A stretch of DNA of 64,000 bases. Origin: Hymenopellis radicata (taxonomy: Eukaryota; Basidiomycota; Agaricomycetes; Agaricales; Physalacriaceae). The stretch lies in contig JADNRX010000010.1 in the NCBI GenBank assembly GCA_015501595.1, positions 372,001 through 436,000 on the forward strand. Direction: 5' to 3'. Made by a program: the position numbers and the translations under genes. Below are positions 11,316 to 21,413 of the stretch, in pieces; position 1 is the first letter of the stretch, and each line of letters starts with the position of its first letter. Under the pieces are notes generated by a model. That model was not told where the DNA came from and did no database searches. It saw only the letters and a program-made list of their open reading frames with translations.

Positions 11316-11396
11316 GGGCCTGACCGGGAATTGAACCCGGGACCTCCTCGAAACGGCGAACCCTAACAAGGAATCATACTACTAGACCATCAGGCC
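11316..11396 (-). tRNA. tRNA-Pro (anticodon AGG) with a 9-nt intron
   Basis: 81 nt. The acceptor GGCCTGA pairs with TCAGGCC. The T arm is CCGGG-TTCAATT-CCCGG. The anticodon stem CCTTG pairs with CGAGG, with one G-T pair. The loop region is 16 nt, giving T33-AGG anticodon and a 9-nt intron (TTCGCCGTT) after position 37, the canonical site. The D loop reads AGTAGTAT where AGTGGTAT is usual, so the highly conserved G18 appears to be A. Internal A-box and B-box (GGTTCAATTCC) are present. Confidence 0.85.
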
Positions 11397-11498
11397 ATGA
11401 ACGTTGACAGACCCTGACTATGATCTTGCTTCACTCACACCTTTGTAGGACGCGTCATCCTCTACGCGTCGCACCTCTCACCCACACCACCATCCGCT

Positions 11499-13076
11499 AT
11501 GGACGCCTCAACATCATCAGGCGCAATGGACCAACGGCGACAGGATGCACTCAAGAGCTACAGAGAGGTACTTTGTTCATCGTTTATTATACACCCTTCC
11601 TCACGATTTCCTAGAAAATGCGGAATCACGAAAGCAGTGGACTGAGCCTTAAGAACTGTGAGTAACCTGCTCGTGGGTGTCGCCGTCGTGCTGACAATCG
11701 TCAGTGCGGTTCTCCTTGAAAGACTTGGCAAAGGACTACGAGAAGACGGAGGAGGACATCAAGGCCGTGCAATCCGTTGGCCAGATCATCGGCGAGGTTA
11801 TGAAGCAGTTGGACGACGACCGATGTGCGTCAAGAGGCTCCCTCTTGCAACTTTGTCTTCTAACATCCCCCAGTCATTGTCAAGGCGTCGTCAGGTCCTC
11901 GATATGTCGTGTCATATCGCCCAACATTACCAGCGGCCAAGCTGAAAAACGGAACGCGTGTTTCGCTCGACATGACCACGCTGACCATAATGCGCATTCT
12001 CCCACGCGAGGTGGATCCTTTGGTGTACAAGATGAGTCTGGAGGATCCGGGAGGGGCGTCATTTGCTGGCATTGGCGGTCTTGGTGAACAAGTACGGGAG
12101 CTGCGTGAAGTACATCCATTACTTCAACTGCAAAGCCGCTCCTGATCATCATTAACAGATCATAGAACTTCCCCTTCTCAATCCCGAGCTATTCCTCCGT
12201 GTTGGAATTACCCCCCGAAAGGTGTCCTGCTTTACGGCCCTCCCGGTACAGGCAAGACGCTCTTGGCACGAGCTGTTGCCGCAACGTTGCAAACCAACTT
12301 CCTCAAAGTCGTTTCTTCGGCCATCGTAGACAAATACATTGGAGAAAGCGCTCGTGTCGTTCGTGAAATGTTTGGCTATGCTAAAGACCACGAACCTTGC
12401 GTTATCTTTATGGACGAAATTGACGCCATCGGTGGCCGTCGTTTCTCCGAAGGAACCAGTGCTGATCGTGAAATCCAGCGCACTCTTATGGAGGTCTGCT
12501 GTATTCAATCATCAACCCTTCTCGATATCTGATATTCCTAATAGCTTCTCAACCAGATGGACGGTTTCGACTCGTTAGGTCGTACAAAGTTGATAATGGC
12601 AACCAATCGACCGGATACACTTGATCCCGCTCTACTTCGACCAGGGCGTCTTGATCGTAAAGTTGAAGTTCCTCTTCCAAATGAGCAAGCACGGTTAGAG
12701 ATTCTCAAGATTCATGCTGCACCGGTCAACAAGGATGGCGAAATCGACTACGAGGCCATAGTCAAGGTCTGTTTACTCTTCAATTCATGATATTGACTCT
12801 CATGACGCTGCATAGCTCTCCGACGGATTCAACGGTGCTGACCTGCGTAACGTCGTGACGGAGGCAGGCATGTTCGCAATTCGAGATGATCGGTAAGCCC
12901 TTCTGTTGTAGCTAAAATCATAACTCAATTGGCGTGCAGTGAATACATAAATCAAGAAGATCTGACCAAGGCTGCGCGGAAAGTGAGCGATGCGAAGAAG
13001 CATGAGAGTGAGTCTTTCCGTAATCATTAAAATCAATTCTGACTTTCTTGCAGCCAAGTTGGAGTATTCTGCCTAG
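11499..13076 (+). CDS. RPT4: 26S proteasome regulatory ATPase Rpt4 (PSMC6)
   Basis: One of six AAA ATPases in the proteasome base that unfold and feed ubiquitinated substrates. Seen in order: [19 protein letters not shown], a coiled-coil segment ([18 protein letters not shown]), the OB part ([13 protein letters not shown]), [12 protein letters not shown], Walker A GPPGTGKT, the pore region [16 protein letters not shown], Walker [13 protein letters not shown], the arginine-finger block [20 protein letters not shown], and a C-terminal end KLEYSA. About eight introns. Oddity: after GIT the sequence has six C residues (12211-12216) where seven are needed to read into [11 protein letters not shown]. 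This is a one-base deficit in an essential gene, so an assembly error is likely. Confidence 0.93.
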
Positions 13077-13620
13077 ACGTTGTATTTCTGTTCTCAGCAC
13101 TTGTATCGAGAATCAGAACGAAACGGTTCGGAGTTTACAACGCTTAACACGAGGTGAAGATTTGATCGTAATGGTATAGTATGTTAGGCGAGGCTTCAGA
13201 TCGCAATAAGTGTTTTGCTTTGACAATGACACTTCTCTTACAATCCTTGCTCTTGCAACAGTGTCACCGTCTCCAATTTCCTCCCAAAAAATTTGGTTAT
13301 TGCGATCACAAAAGTTCAAAGAGCTTTAGAAAAACTTCAGTTGGGAGGTGGCTGAAACAGGTTCCATGGTCTGGCCTGGACATTCTATTAATTCACCCGC
13401 CAGAGATAAGCGTCATTTCGCCAACCTCTGTTGCAACCATAGCGTCGCTGTCTGCAAGGTGATATTGTACATTTAAAAGACCAGAGCGCCCCACCGAAAC
13501 GCTGTGCGATTGCTTTCCTAGGTAGCGCCTTCCGCGACTACGTTGTATCTGTTCGGGGGATCTTTGGAAGTCGAAAAGAATTAAGGAGCCTGGCCATCGT
13601 GTAAAGAAGTTTTAACCGAA
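13077..13620. other. Intergenic, no gene seen
   Basis: RPT4 3' region and untranslated DNA. Short frames on both strands lack recognisable motifs. Confidence 0.45.
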
Positions 13621-13937
13621 TTACGGCGCCTCAAGCAAAATCTTCATCCGATTCGAGGTCTTCCCACTGACGAGCGTCCGCGACGGCCCTCGAGCTGTTT
13701 CTAACTGTGGGACTCGAAGAATCTGGCCTGAATGACGCTCAAACTTCACGTCATTTCCGAGACACCACGCTCTCACCCTCATGTCCGCTAACTTTAAGAG
13801 CGTATTCAAAGGCTCATTTACAGGCGACGGTATGTTCTTGACCCATTGTCCGTTTCGAAGTTCTGACGGTCGGTTAGAAGTCGGGCGTAAGAGTTTCGAC
13901 AGCAAGATCCATATTGCAAGGATAAATGCGACCGGTC
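13621..13937 (-). CDS. Possible small membrane protein exon, function unknown
   Basis: A leftward frame ending in TAA at 13621-13623 reads a hydrophobic helix (VAFILAIWILLSKLL) and then a basic, mixed segment (ADMRVRAWCLGNDVKFERHS, SGKTSNRMKILLEAP). A possible 3' splice site (CAACAG) lies at its upstream edge, so this may be the last exon of a small gene whose first exon lies near 13.95-14.05 kb. No family is recognised. It could equally be chance. Confidence 0.25.
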
Positions 13938-14530
13938 CTGTTGATCAGTCGTTGAACGGAGGTGATTGGAAACATGAAGTTTTGAATGGTGATGCGCAAC
14001 AAGGTGAAGGCGAAAACGGTCGGACTGTAAGGTCGAAAGGAACATGAAATTGAAGTTGTAATCAGAGCACGCTCTTCAAGTTTTGGCCTGTAGGCAATCA
14101 TTCTTCCAATTGTGGCTATAAGAAAAGCATACATGTAGTTATTCTGATAGTGGCGGCCCGGGGAGCCTGCCGTTCGTTTTATTGTCCGTCTAGGACACGC
14201 CTTAGGGTGAGTAAAGCGTTGACCAGAGTGCGCTTATCCGTATTGTCCGTGGTCGTCAGGCCTACTGTTTATTACAGTCCAGAGGTGTTTCGTGGTTCGA
14301 ACTATTTGGTAATTGTTGTCATTTTTCTCACGCTTTTGTTCTTCCTCCAACCCAACTCCAACTCCAACCCTCACCGATCAGCGGAATTCGACTCTTTTGT
14401 CTCGATGAGAATGTTATTGTTAACCTCCTCTGCCGGATTGTTGGGCATCGTAACGAGTCCTCGCATTTAAGTGAGATACGTGTAACCATTCTCAACATTC
14501 TCTCATTTTTCCCCAAGCCCAACGCGCATC
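13938..14530. other. Intergenic, upstream region of the RBR ligase gene
   Basis: Should carry the promoter of the gene starting at 14531. A pyrimidine-rich leader (TTCTCTCATTTTTCCCC) lies just before the ATG. Nothing else is resolved. Confidence 0.45.
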
Positions 14531-17500
14531 ATGCTTCAACCCCGTGGTATACAAACGGATGATGATGTCGATAACCTTTTCAAGACTTCCCAGTTAACTA
14601 TCAGCTATCCTGGAACGAGCCAATACGCGACTGGCGCCGTATCATCCTGCGGCATGGCCGCCGCCAATTTTGCCAGGACCGTCATCAAACTCGCGAGGTC
14701 CGCTAAGGACCCCGACGATGTTTTAAAGCGGATCACTTCTCTCGACATGATACAGGTATTGACTAATTCTGTTGACTCTTGATATATACATGTCCTGACG
14801 ATTTTTGAAGGATATCATGTCCATCTGCCGTCTATGGATCACAGCAGGGTGTGATGCCCATCTTGAAGTTGAGGACATCGTCACAATGACTAGCTTCCGG
14901 AAAGCTATGGAAACTGTTGAACTGGGACAGGGTCTCGTCAATGGAGGTGACTTCCTAGAGACGATCCAGTATGTTATTCATATCAGTCGCCACAAGTTTT
15001 TGACATTTTTGCAGGAAGCTGGAGGTTTATGCCCCGGGTGAGAAGCCTGCGGTCGCCATTATCACCCGTATCCCCGAAATTGTAGCGTGTGCCAAAATTT
15101 TCAACAAACGAGGCAGTGTCTACGCCATCTTCGACTCTCATCCTCGTCCGCATGATCACCCTGATGGTGCTGGCTTACTCCTATTCACCAAACCTGAAGC
15201 TGCGGCTTCTTACCTTTCCGAGCTCTTTCATGTGGACCTCAGCTTGGACGACGGGGAATGGCAATCAACCGAGTATTTTGATATCTTTCAGTATCAGATA
15301 TTCGTTGATCCCGATCCCCCGGTTGTTCGACTCGCCGCCGATATCGAGATGTACAGTGTACTTCTGTCTCAAAAGAGGGAACTGGAAAGACTTCGAAAGG
15401 AAGGCAGGAAGCCAGCTTCTTCATCTGGCGAGATCCAAGGGCTGAGAAAAACCCTGAAGACCTCGAAGGCGGCAGCCAACAATGACGCCAACTGTACTCC
15501 CGAAAAGGAACCTCCTTCTCCTCTTTCATCATCATCCGACGAGATGCCTGGAGCATTTCGCATCAGACAGCGTCCTCGCGGTCCTCAGGCATCAGACCCG
15601 GCCAAGGATTGTCTCCCTCCGCTGAAGGAAGAGCTTATCACAAGAGAAAGTCCTAACGAACAGGAACTTCCTTCTCCTCTTTCATCATCATCCGACGAGA
15701 TGCCTGGAGCATTTCGCGTCAGACAGCGTCCTCGCGGTCCTCAGGCATCAGACCCGACCAGGATTGTCTCCCTCCGCTGAAGACAGAGCTTATCACAAGA
15801 GAAAGCCCTAACGAAAAGGAACTTCCTTCTCCTCTTTCATCATCGTCCGACGAGATGCCTGGAGCATTTCGCATCAGACAGCGTCCTCGCGGTCCTCAGG
15901 CATCAGACCCGGCCCAGGATTGTCTCCCTCCGCTGAAGGAAGAGCTTATCACAAGAGAAAGCCCTAACGAAACACAAGAACACGAGATGATGTCCTTGCG
16001 GCTGGGGGCAGAGGAACTCGAGCGAGAACGGCGCGTCGGGACGAAAGGGAAGCGGTCGGAATCGTATGACGAGCTGGAGGCTAAGCAGGCGAACATGGGT
16101 GACTCGCACTCACTGTCTGGGGACAGGTTGACGCTTCGCGAGCTCAATGTCCATAAACTGGACCTGATGCGTCAGTCATTCCGTCAGGCCCGACTTCACG
16201 ATTGGCTGCATGGACAGAAAGCACTTTCACAAGATGAACAACAGGATGGCCGCGACGACAATAATGGGGTCCATCAGCAATACTCTCAAAGGAAGCACAC
16301 GAACATTGCTCACCGACAGCCTGATCATCTGCTGCCGGAAGAGCTTCGAAAGGAATGCGAGGCGCAAAAGAGGCAGTGTAACGTAGATGAGCGCCAGGGG
16401 CTCCGTCCAGAGGCTCAGAACACTGCTCGTCGATCCGTTCCCTCTCACATAGATGAGTTTCCGAAAGAGACGTTGAAGGAGCGGGTCGCCAATATCGAGA
16501 AGCCTGTACTGCACCAGAACGCTAACCGTCAAGGCGAGGCTGCAAGAGACAGGCTCGTTGCGATGCTTGAAGCCCTTCCGACAGAAAAACAGCGTCTCGA
16601 GACTCGAAGGTTGGAGCCCCAAGAGAGATCCCAGAGCGGTGCAGATTATCCTGGCTTGGATTCCGCACTAGCGCTAGTGCTTGAGATGGAAATGTTCAAG
16701 AATCATTTGCAGCCCCAGCGCGGAACGGATAGGCGCGTTGATGGAGAGAGATTTCACCTCCGGACTCGCGACACCGTCACTGTTCGACACTTCTTCTCCG
16801 AGGAAATCACGGCCCAGAATGCTGTCATCGCCCTTCAGATTCAAGCAGATTTCGACTTGGAACATGGCAAGTTGGCGTCGGAGCGGGAAGACTTGAATCG
16901 CAGAGTCCTTGAGCACAAGCAACGGCCTGTCATGGCCTCACTTGGCCAGTACGACATGAACGACGCGGATGGGGAAGTTGCCGAACGGTTACAGACGAAG
17001 TACGACGAGGATGACCGTCGAGTGACAGCGATTACAGCGCGACTCAATCAAGAAACCGCGCCACAACAGACATTCACGTGCGTAATCTGCATGGAAGATC
17101 ACTCTACCGAGCATCTCGCGATTGTGCCGCACTGCGACCACAGAACTTGCAGGGATTGCATGCGGGCCCAAATTGAGACAACGTTACGCGAAGGCCGGTA
17201 TCCAGTTTTCTGCCCCTGCTGTGACAATGAAAGCGATAAGTCTAGTAAGTGTTTACGCTCTGCTTCTGTACCTCACTAAAAGCCTATCCTCAGAGATCGA
17301 GCAAGACCTCATCGAGGAGATCGGTATATCTCAGGAGTGTTACCAGAAGTTGGAACACCTCTCAGTTGCAGTATTTGCCGTTGACACCACTTGTCCCAAG
17401 TACGTTTCTGGATCTGTCAAACGTCGACAATCGCTGATGATCTACTAAAAGATGCAAGCAATCGTTTAGACTTGACCGAGACGAGACGACTGGTACGGAT

Positions 17501-18555
17501 ACCTTAGATTGCCCGCTACCTGGATGCGGATATTCTTGGTGCAAGCGTTGCGATCAAGAAGTAGTTTCCGGACTGGAACATTCTTGCGACGGGGAAAAAG
17601 AACTCCAAAGACTGAAGGACGCGGGAAATCTGCAATATTGCCCCGGTATGTTTCGACACTTATTTCTCTCCTACACTGTGCTCATGATTGACTATCAGGA
17701 TGCAAGTATGACGCTTCATAGACTACATCATGCCCTCTAGTGATTAACATTTCCCCCAGGATGCCTTACGAAAAGATAGAGGGCTGTAACCATATGCATG
17801 CAAGTTTGAAGTTGTCTTCTGATTTGGACGTCGACTGACCTCTAGTCTATAGTGTCAGAACCCAGGATGTGATACGTATGTATCGACCCATAATTGACCT
17901 TGCACCTGATGGATGCCTTTCTAGACACTTCTGTTACACTTGTGGAAAGAGTCTGCACAGAGGGGCTGCCAACAATCGGCAGATTGAAGACAAGATCTAT
18001 ACTCATTGGACCCATAATGAATGTCGCGCTGGAGCCTTGTTCGACGCTGACGAGTTAGCAGAGGACGTTGACCCGCCGCCTGCTAGAGTAGTTCAAGGTG
18101 TCCCGCTTCGGCCTGCAGCTCATGGTGCCCGTCTTCGGCCTGCAGCTCATCGTGCCCGTCTTCGGCCTGCAGATCATGATGCCCGTCTTGCCCGTATTCG
18201 GCCTGCAGTTCATGGTGCCCGTCTTGCGCCTGTACTGGAAGTTATCCGTCCTCCTTCAGCATTTGACCGTCCTCCGCCAGCAGTTGACCGTCTTCGACCT
18301 GCAGATCATGATGCCCGTCTTCGGCCTGCAGCTCATGGTGCCCGTCTTCGGCCTGTAGATGTCCGTCCTCTTCCGCCTGCACTTGTCGCTCTTCGGCCTG
18401 CAGCTCCTGCCCATCGTCCGAATGAAATTGTTTTTTCGCCTGCATTTGCCCGTCTTCCGCATGAAGTTGCTCGTCGGCTAATTGCACACGACTATGATGG
18501 GAATTACGACGGTTCGGACGATGCATGGTTACGCCGTTGGGAACGCGTTGTGTAA
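14531..18555 (+). CDS. RBR (RING-IBR-RING2) E3 ubiquitin ligase with extra N-terminal domain and repeats
   Basis: N-terminal domain (about 14.53-15.4 kb): SSCGMAAANFARTV, DAHLEVEDIV, VYAIFDSHPRPHHPDGAGLL, conserved in look-alike agaricomycete RBR proteins I recall. Then a charged linker with three 52-residue repeats, and a long Glu/Arg/Gln-rich coiled coil (about 16.0-17.0 kb). RING1 is CVICMED..HCDHRTCRDC..CPCC. The IBR region has CKQSF..CPLPGCGYSWCKRC. RING2 is CPGCKMPYEKIEGCNHMHCQ..CDTHFCYTCG, where the Cys of EGCNHM should be the catalytic thioester residue. Splicing of RING2 uses a 7-nt micro-exon (17699-17705) and a GC-AG intron (donor at 17800). The C terminus is a run of RLRPAxHxA repeats ending WERVV. 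Oddity: a one-base loss in repeat 2 (about 15757-15761) stops the frame at 15780, and the frame resumes in repeat 3. This may be an assembly error, splicing or true mutation. Confidence 0.85.
15511..15971 (+). repeat. Three near-identical 156-bp coding repeats in the RBR gene
   Basis: Copies start at about 15511, 15667 and 15822; spacing is 156 then 155 bp. Each encodes a 52-residue unit with SPLSSSSDEMPGAF, RQRPRGPQASDP and KEELITRESPNE. The Ser-Ser-Ser-Ser-Asp-Glu run resembles casein kinase 2 sites. Near-identity at the DNA level indicates recent duplication or homogenisation. Copy 2 lacks one base. Confidence 0.9.
18100..18400 (+). repeat. About 30-bp degenerate repeats encoding RLRPAxHxA
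   Basis: CGTCTTCGGCCTGCAGCTCA-like units recur about every 30 bp in the last exon of the RBR gene, encoding units such as RLRPAAHGA and RLRPADHDA and then degenerating to RPPSAF and RPLPPA. The array is basic and Pro-rich, probably disordered. The same array gives an artefactual repeat frame on the minus strand. Confidence 0.8.
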
Positions 18556-18638
18556 TATTACAAATGACCTGTTTAACGCTACAAAACTAGGAAATAAAGA
18601 AGTAGGATGGCTCAAATATAGGACTTAGCGATAACAAT

Positions 18639-19480
18639 TCAAGTAGTATCCATAGCGGCGTCATTCTCCCTTTGAGGCTCGCACTCATCCAAGTCATCCA
18701 AAAAGAAGAGTTCTTCTTCTGGGACATCATCAAAGTCTGTCAGAGCAGCTTGTCGTTCACATTCCTGAGCATATGCTTCGAGTTCAGCAATCTCCAGATC
18801 CTCCGGGGTCATGTCGTTGAGACTGGAACTGTCTGGCTCTATACCAAGGTAGTAGGTCAAATGAGCACGCTTTGAAGAATGGGAAGAACTACGAACCGCG
18901 CAGCTCTCGCTCCCACTTGGTAACATCCTCAAGATCCGGGTTTATAGGCGATCCGACTTCACGGTCAAATGATAGCACGTAGTTGTAACGCACGGTTTGG
19001 CGATTTGAATGTGCAACAATGCGGCGGAAAAACTACCAACAGAGTCAGCTTCGGTGAACAGTAGGAGTACAGGAAAGGACACACCTCGTCTCTCATGATA
19101 TCTTCGTCCATGTCCTCGGCATCTTCGTCCATAGCATCCTCGTCGCCGGGACTGCTGTTAAGGTGGCGTTTGCGCTTCACAGCGCTGTTCCGCGCCTTGA
19201 CGGCACGGTCCAAGCAGGCTTCCTGGAACCTCTGCCGCGCATGGTCTTTCTCGGACTGGTTCGTGAAGAGGATGCTTGGCTTGCGCTTGATGCTCGACGA
19301 CCTGGAATCTGAGGGCGAATGCGACTTGTATTGGGATCTCCGACGCGCTTGAACGGCGCTCAATGGCGATGAGAAGGTAGGGCTTGCCGGCGAAGAGAAT
19401 TCTGGGGTTATTGTGGACAGTTTCAGTTGTTTCCGCGGGGTGTGCAAGTGCGAGGGGCTGCTAGATTGTTGCCAAGCCAT
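18639..19480 (-). CDS. Conserved fungal protein of unknown function
   Basis: Three exons. ATG at 19480 gives MAWQQSSSPSH, a Ser/Pro-rich part (SPTFSSPLSAVQARRRSQYK), a basic helix (FQEACLDRAVKARNSAVKRK), an acidic stretch (DAMDEDAEDMDEDIM), the block FFRRIVAHSNRQTVRYNYVL across the intron near 19.03-19.09 kb, then TKWERELR, and after a second intron LNDMTPEDLEIAELEAYAQE with an acidic tail. The order basic helix, acidic stretch, FFRRI, WEREL, ELEAYA recurs in agaricomycete proteins I recall, all unannotated. Basic motifs suggest a nuclear site (inference). Confidence 0.75.
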
Positions 19481-19688
19481 TTCGGACCGCTTTTGACAGG
19501 CTTCAACCCCGAAATGCAGAGACATGGGAGAAATGAGCACGTACAATAAGAAATGGGATGCGATAGATGGAAGCAAATGGCAAACTCAATAGTCAGTGTC
19601 AGTGGTCATTCGGCATCATGCATGTGACCAACGCGTCGCGTAGCTTTTTGATGGCAGGACACGTGGACACGGACTGGATTACTTATAC

Positions 19689-21034
19689 TCAGATAAGGGT
19701 ATAGAAAAGCTCCGTGAACCGTTCAACAAATTTATCTAATACTCCTGGCTCTAATGCCTCTTTCCCACTGGTCACCGTGATCGTGAGACCCCCTTTGGAT
19801 AGCCCTACAACGTTCAGTTTGAGCGCGCTTCCAACGTATGCGTCGCACTGGGCGAACCACATAGAATCTATTGTCCAGGCACCGTCTTTGCCGCCGCGAT
19901 CAAACAATCCAGCATTGGACACTTCAAAAGTCCCTGCCCTCTTCCCGCCAAGCTTGCCAGTGAAATATCCCGCGTAATTCCCGAATAGATATCTCAGAAG
20001 TCCAATCATCGAGACGCAAACGGACCGCTGTCGACGCAGTTCTGAGGCGCAATGCGACGCGTCATCCCATGAAAAGGATGGATTGATAGTAGGGTAATAC
20101 TGATAAGCCGCAACCTGGTCACAGAAAACGTCCGACGGTGTGTTTGACAACGGACGAAGGGAAATGGGGATGGATGTCGACAGCGTTTTGAACTCGGTCG
20201 TTCCAATGACTTGGGACACAGTTGCCACTGCTAGCGTGAACACTGCAGATGTCACGGTCGCTTGGTTAGATCGACACGCAGCATGAAAGCGTGAGGCCTC
20301 CGCATCAGAGAAACGTATGATTCGGACGTCCGCCGCGGGGGATGGCTTGGTGCCTATGTGAGCGCCAGTCCACGCTGAGCCGGCTGGTGTCCAAGCCATA
20401 GGTATGAAAAGCTTACATACTTCCCACAGGACTGTGAGAAGCGGCGGCGAGACATTGACGAGCTTCTCTATCGGGTCGGAGAGCGGCGAAACAGAGGTAG
20501 ACGTCAAGGAGGTGGGTTCGTCTTCTGCACTAGGAAGTGATAGAAAGCGAGATAACGTTTTGTGAAACGCTAGACCACTTAATCCATCCCCAATACCATG
20601 ATGAAAGGCGAAAATGACCGTTCTCTCATCAAGCACAACTATCCTCCATAGTGGAAGCGTTGCCTTGGTGTCAACAGGCGTGGCAAACTGTTCCTCGAGA
20701 ACGTCGGCGAAAGCCCGGCCAGCAATGAACACAACGACGTCGTCCAAGTTGATCTGATTCAACTTGTGAAATGTAGAGCTGCTGACGGATTCGTCGATGA
20801 AATAGATACCCAGAGCCGTGTGCGACTGGACAACCTGTTTCAGAGCAGGATATAAGACTTGTTTAGATAGCACAAGAGGGCCATTGTGAGTGTATTCTGC
20901 AGCACAGATAACACAGGAGTCGAGGTTCAAGTTGTGCCGCGTAGCATGGAATTGTTCCATGAGACCTGCAGAAAAGATAATAAAAACACGCGCGGAACAA
21001 CCAGCGTCGACTTACCTGCTTTGCGCAAAGACAT
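19689..21034 (-). CDS. Acetyltransferase of the alcohol acetyltransferase/condensation superfamily
   Basis: A short first exon (MSLRKAG, ATG at 21034) and one intron precede a long exon beginning LMEQFHATRHNLNLD. The active-site motif HHxxxDG is present as FHHGIGDGLSG at about residue 150, the general-base His of BAHD/condensation/AATase folds. Downstream are TLSTSIPISLRPL and a C-terminal AGLFDRGG..DSMWFAQCD, the arrangement seen in fungal PF07247-like proteins. Length about 430 residues fits. Likely acetyl-CoA:alcohol transfer giving volatile esters or acylated metabolites; the substrate cannot be read. It has its own TATA box and is divergent from the PB1-ZZ gene. Confidence 0.8.
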
Positions 21035-21090
21035 ACTTAGAGAGGCACGTTCTTTGTTTTACGAAAGGAACAGGATGACAGACACCGGGG

Positions 21091-21097
21091 TTTTATA
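21091..21097 (-). promoter_or_regulatory. TATA box of the acetyltransferase gene
   Basis: TATAAAA on the minus strand, 57 bp upstream of the ATG at 21034. Confidence 0.6.
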
Positions 21098-21413
21098 CTA
21101 ACAGTTGGTACAGGGACGCGACGGATAAGATTCGGGGTTTAGTTGCCGTGCCACGGGCTCACGGGAATAGCATCACTCGCGTGAGTCAGCAAGTAGCAGT
21201 ACGCAAAGAAAAGAAAGCATAAGCGCAACGCATTCACTTAAACCTGACAAGAGCCTCGGTTCAAGTATGCTCTTGAATCATCCGCAGCCTTCATGCGAGT
21301 GTGTGAAGGGAAAAAGCAGGAATAGCGCGATGATGTCACGGGTATCGGAGGCTGCGCATGCGCATGTAATGCCTTTTGTGGAAACAGGACACTGCGCTGT
21401 ACTCTCATGCACG

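Noticed and set aside
18242..18526. Minus-strand frame with repeated EDGQxQAE units
   Set aside because: It is the antisense shadow of the RLRPAxHxA repeat tail of the RBR gene.
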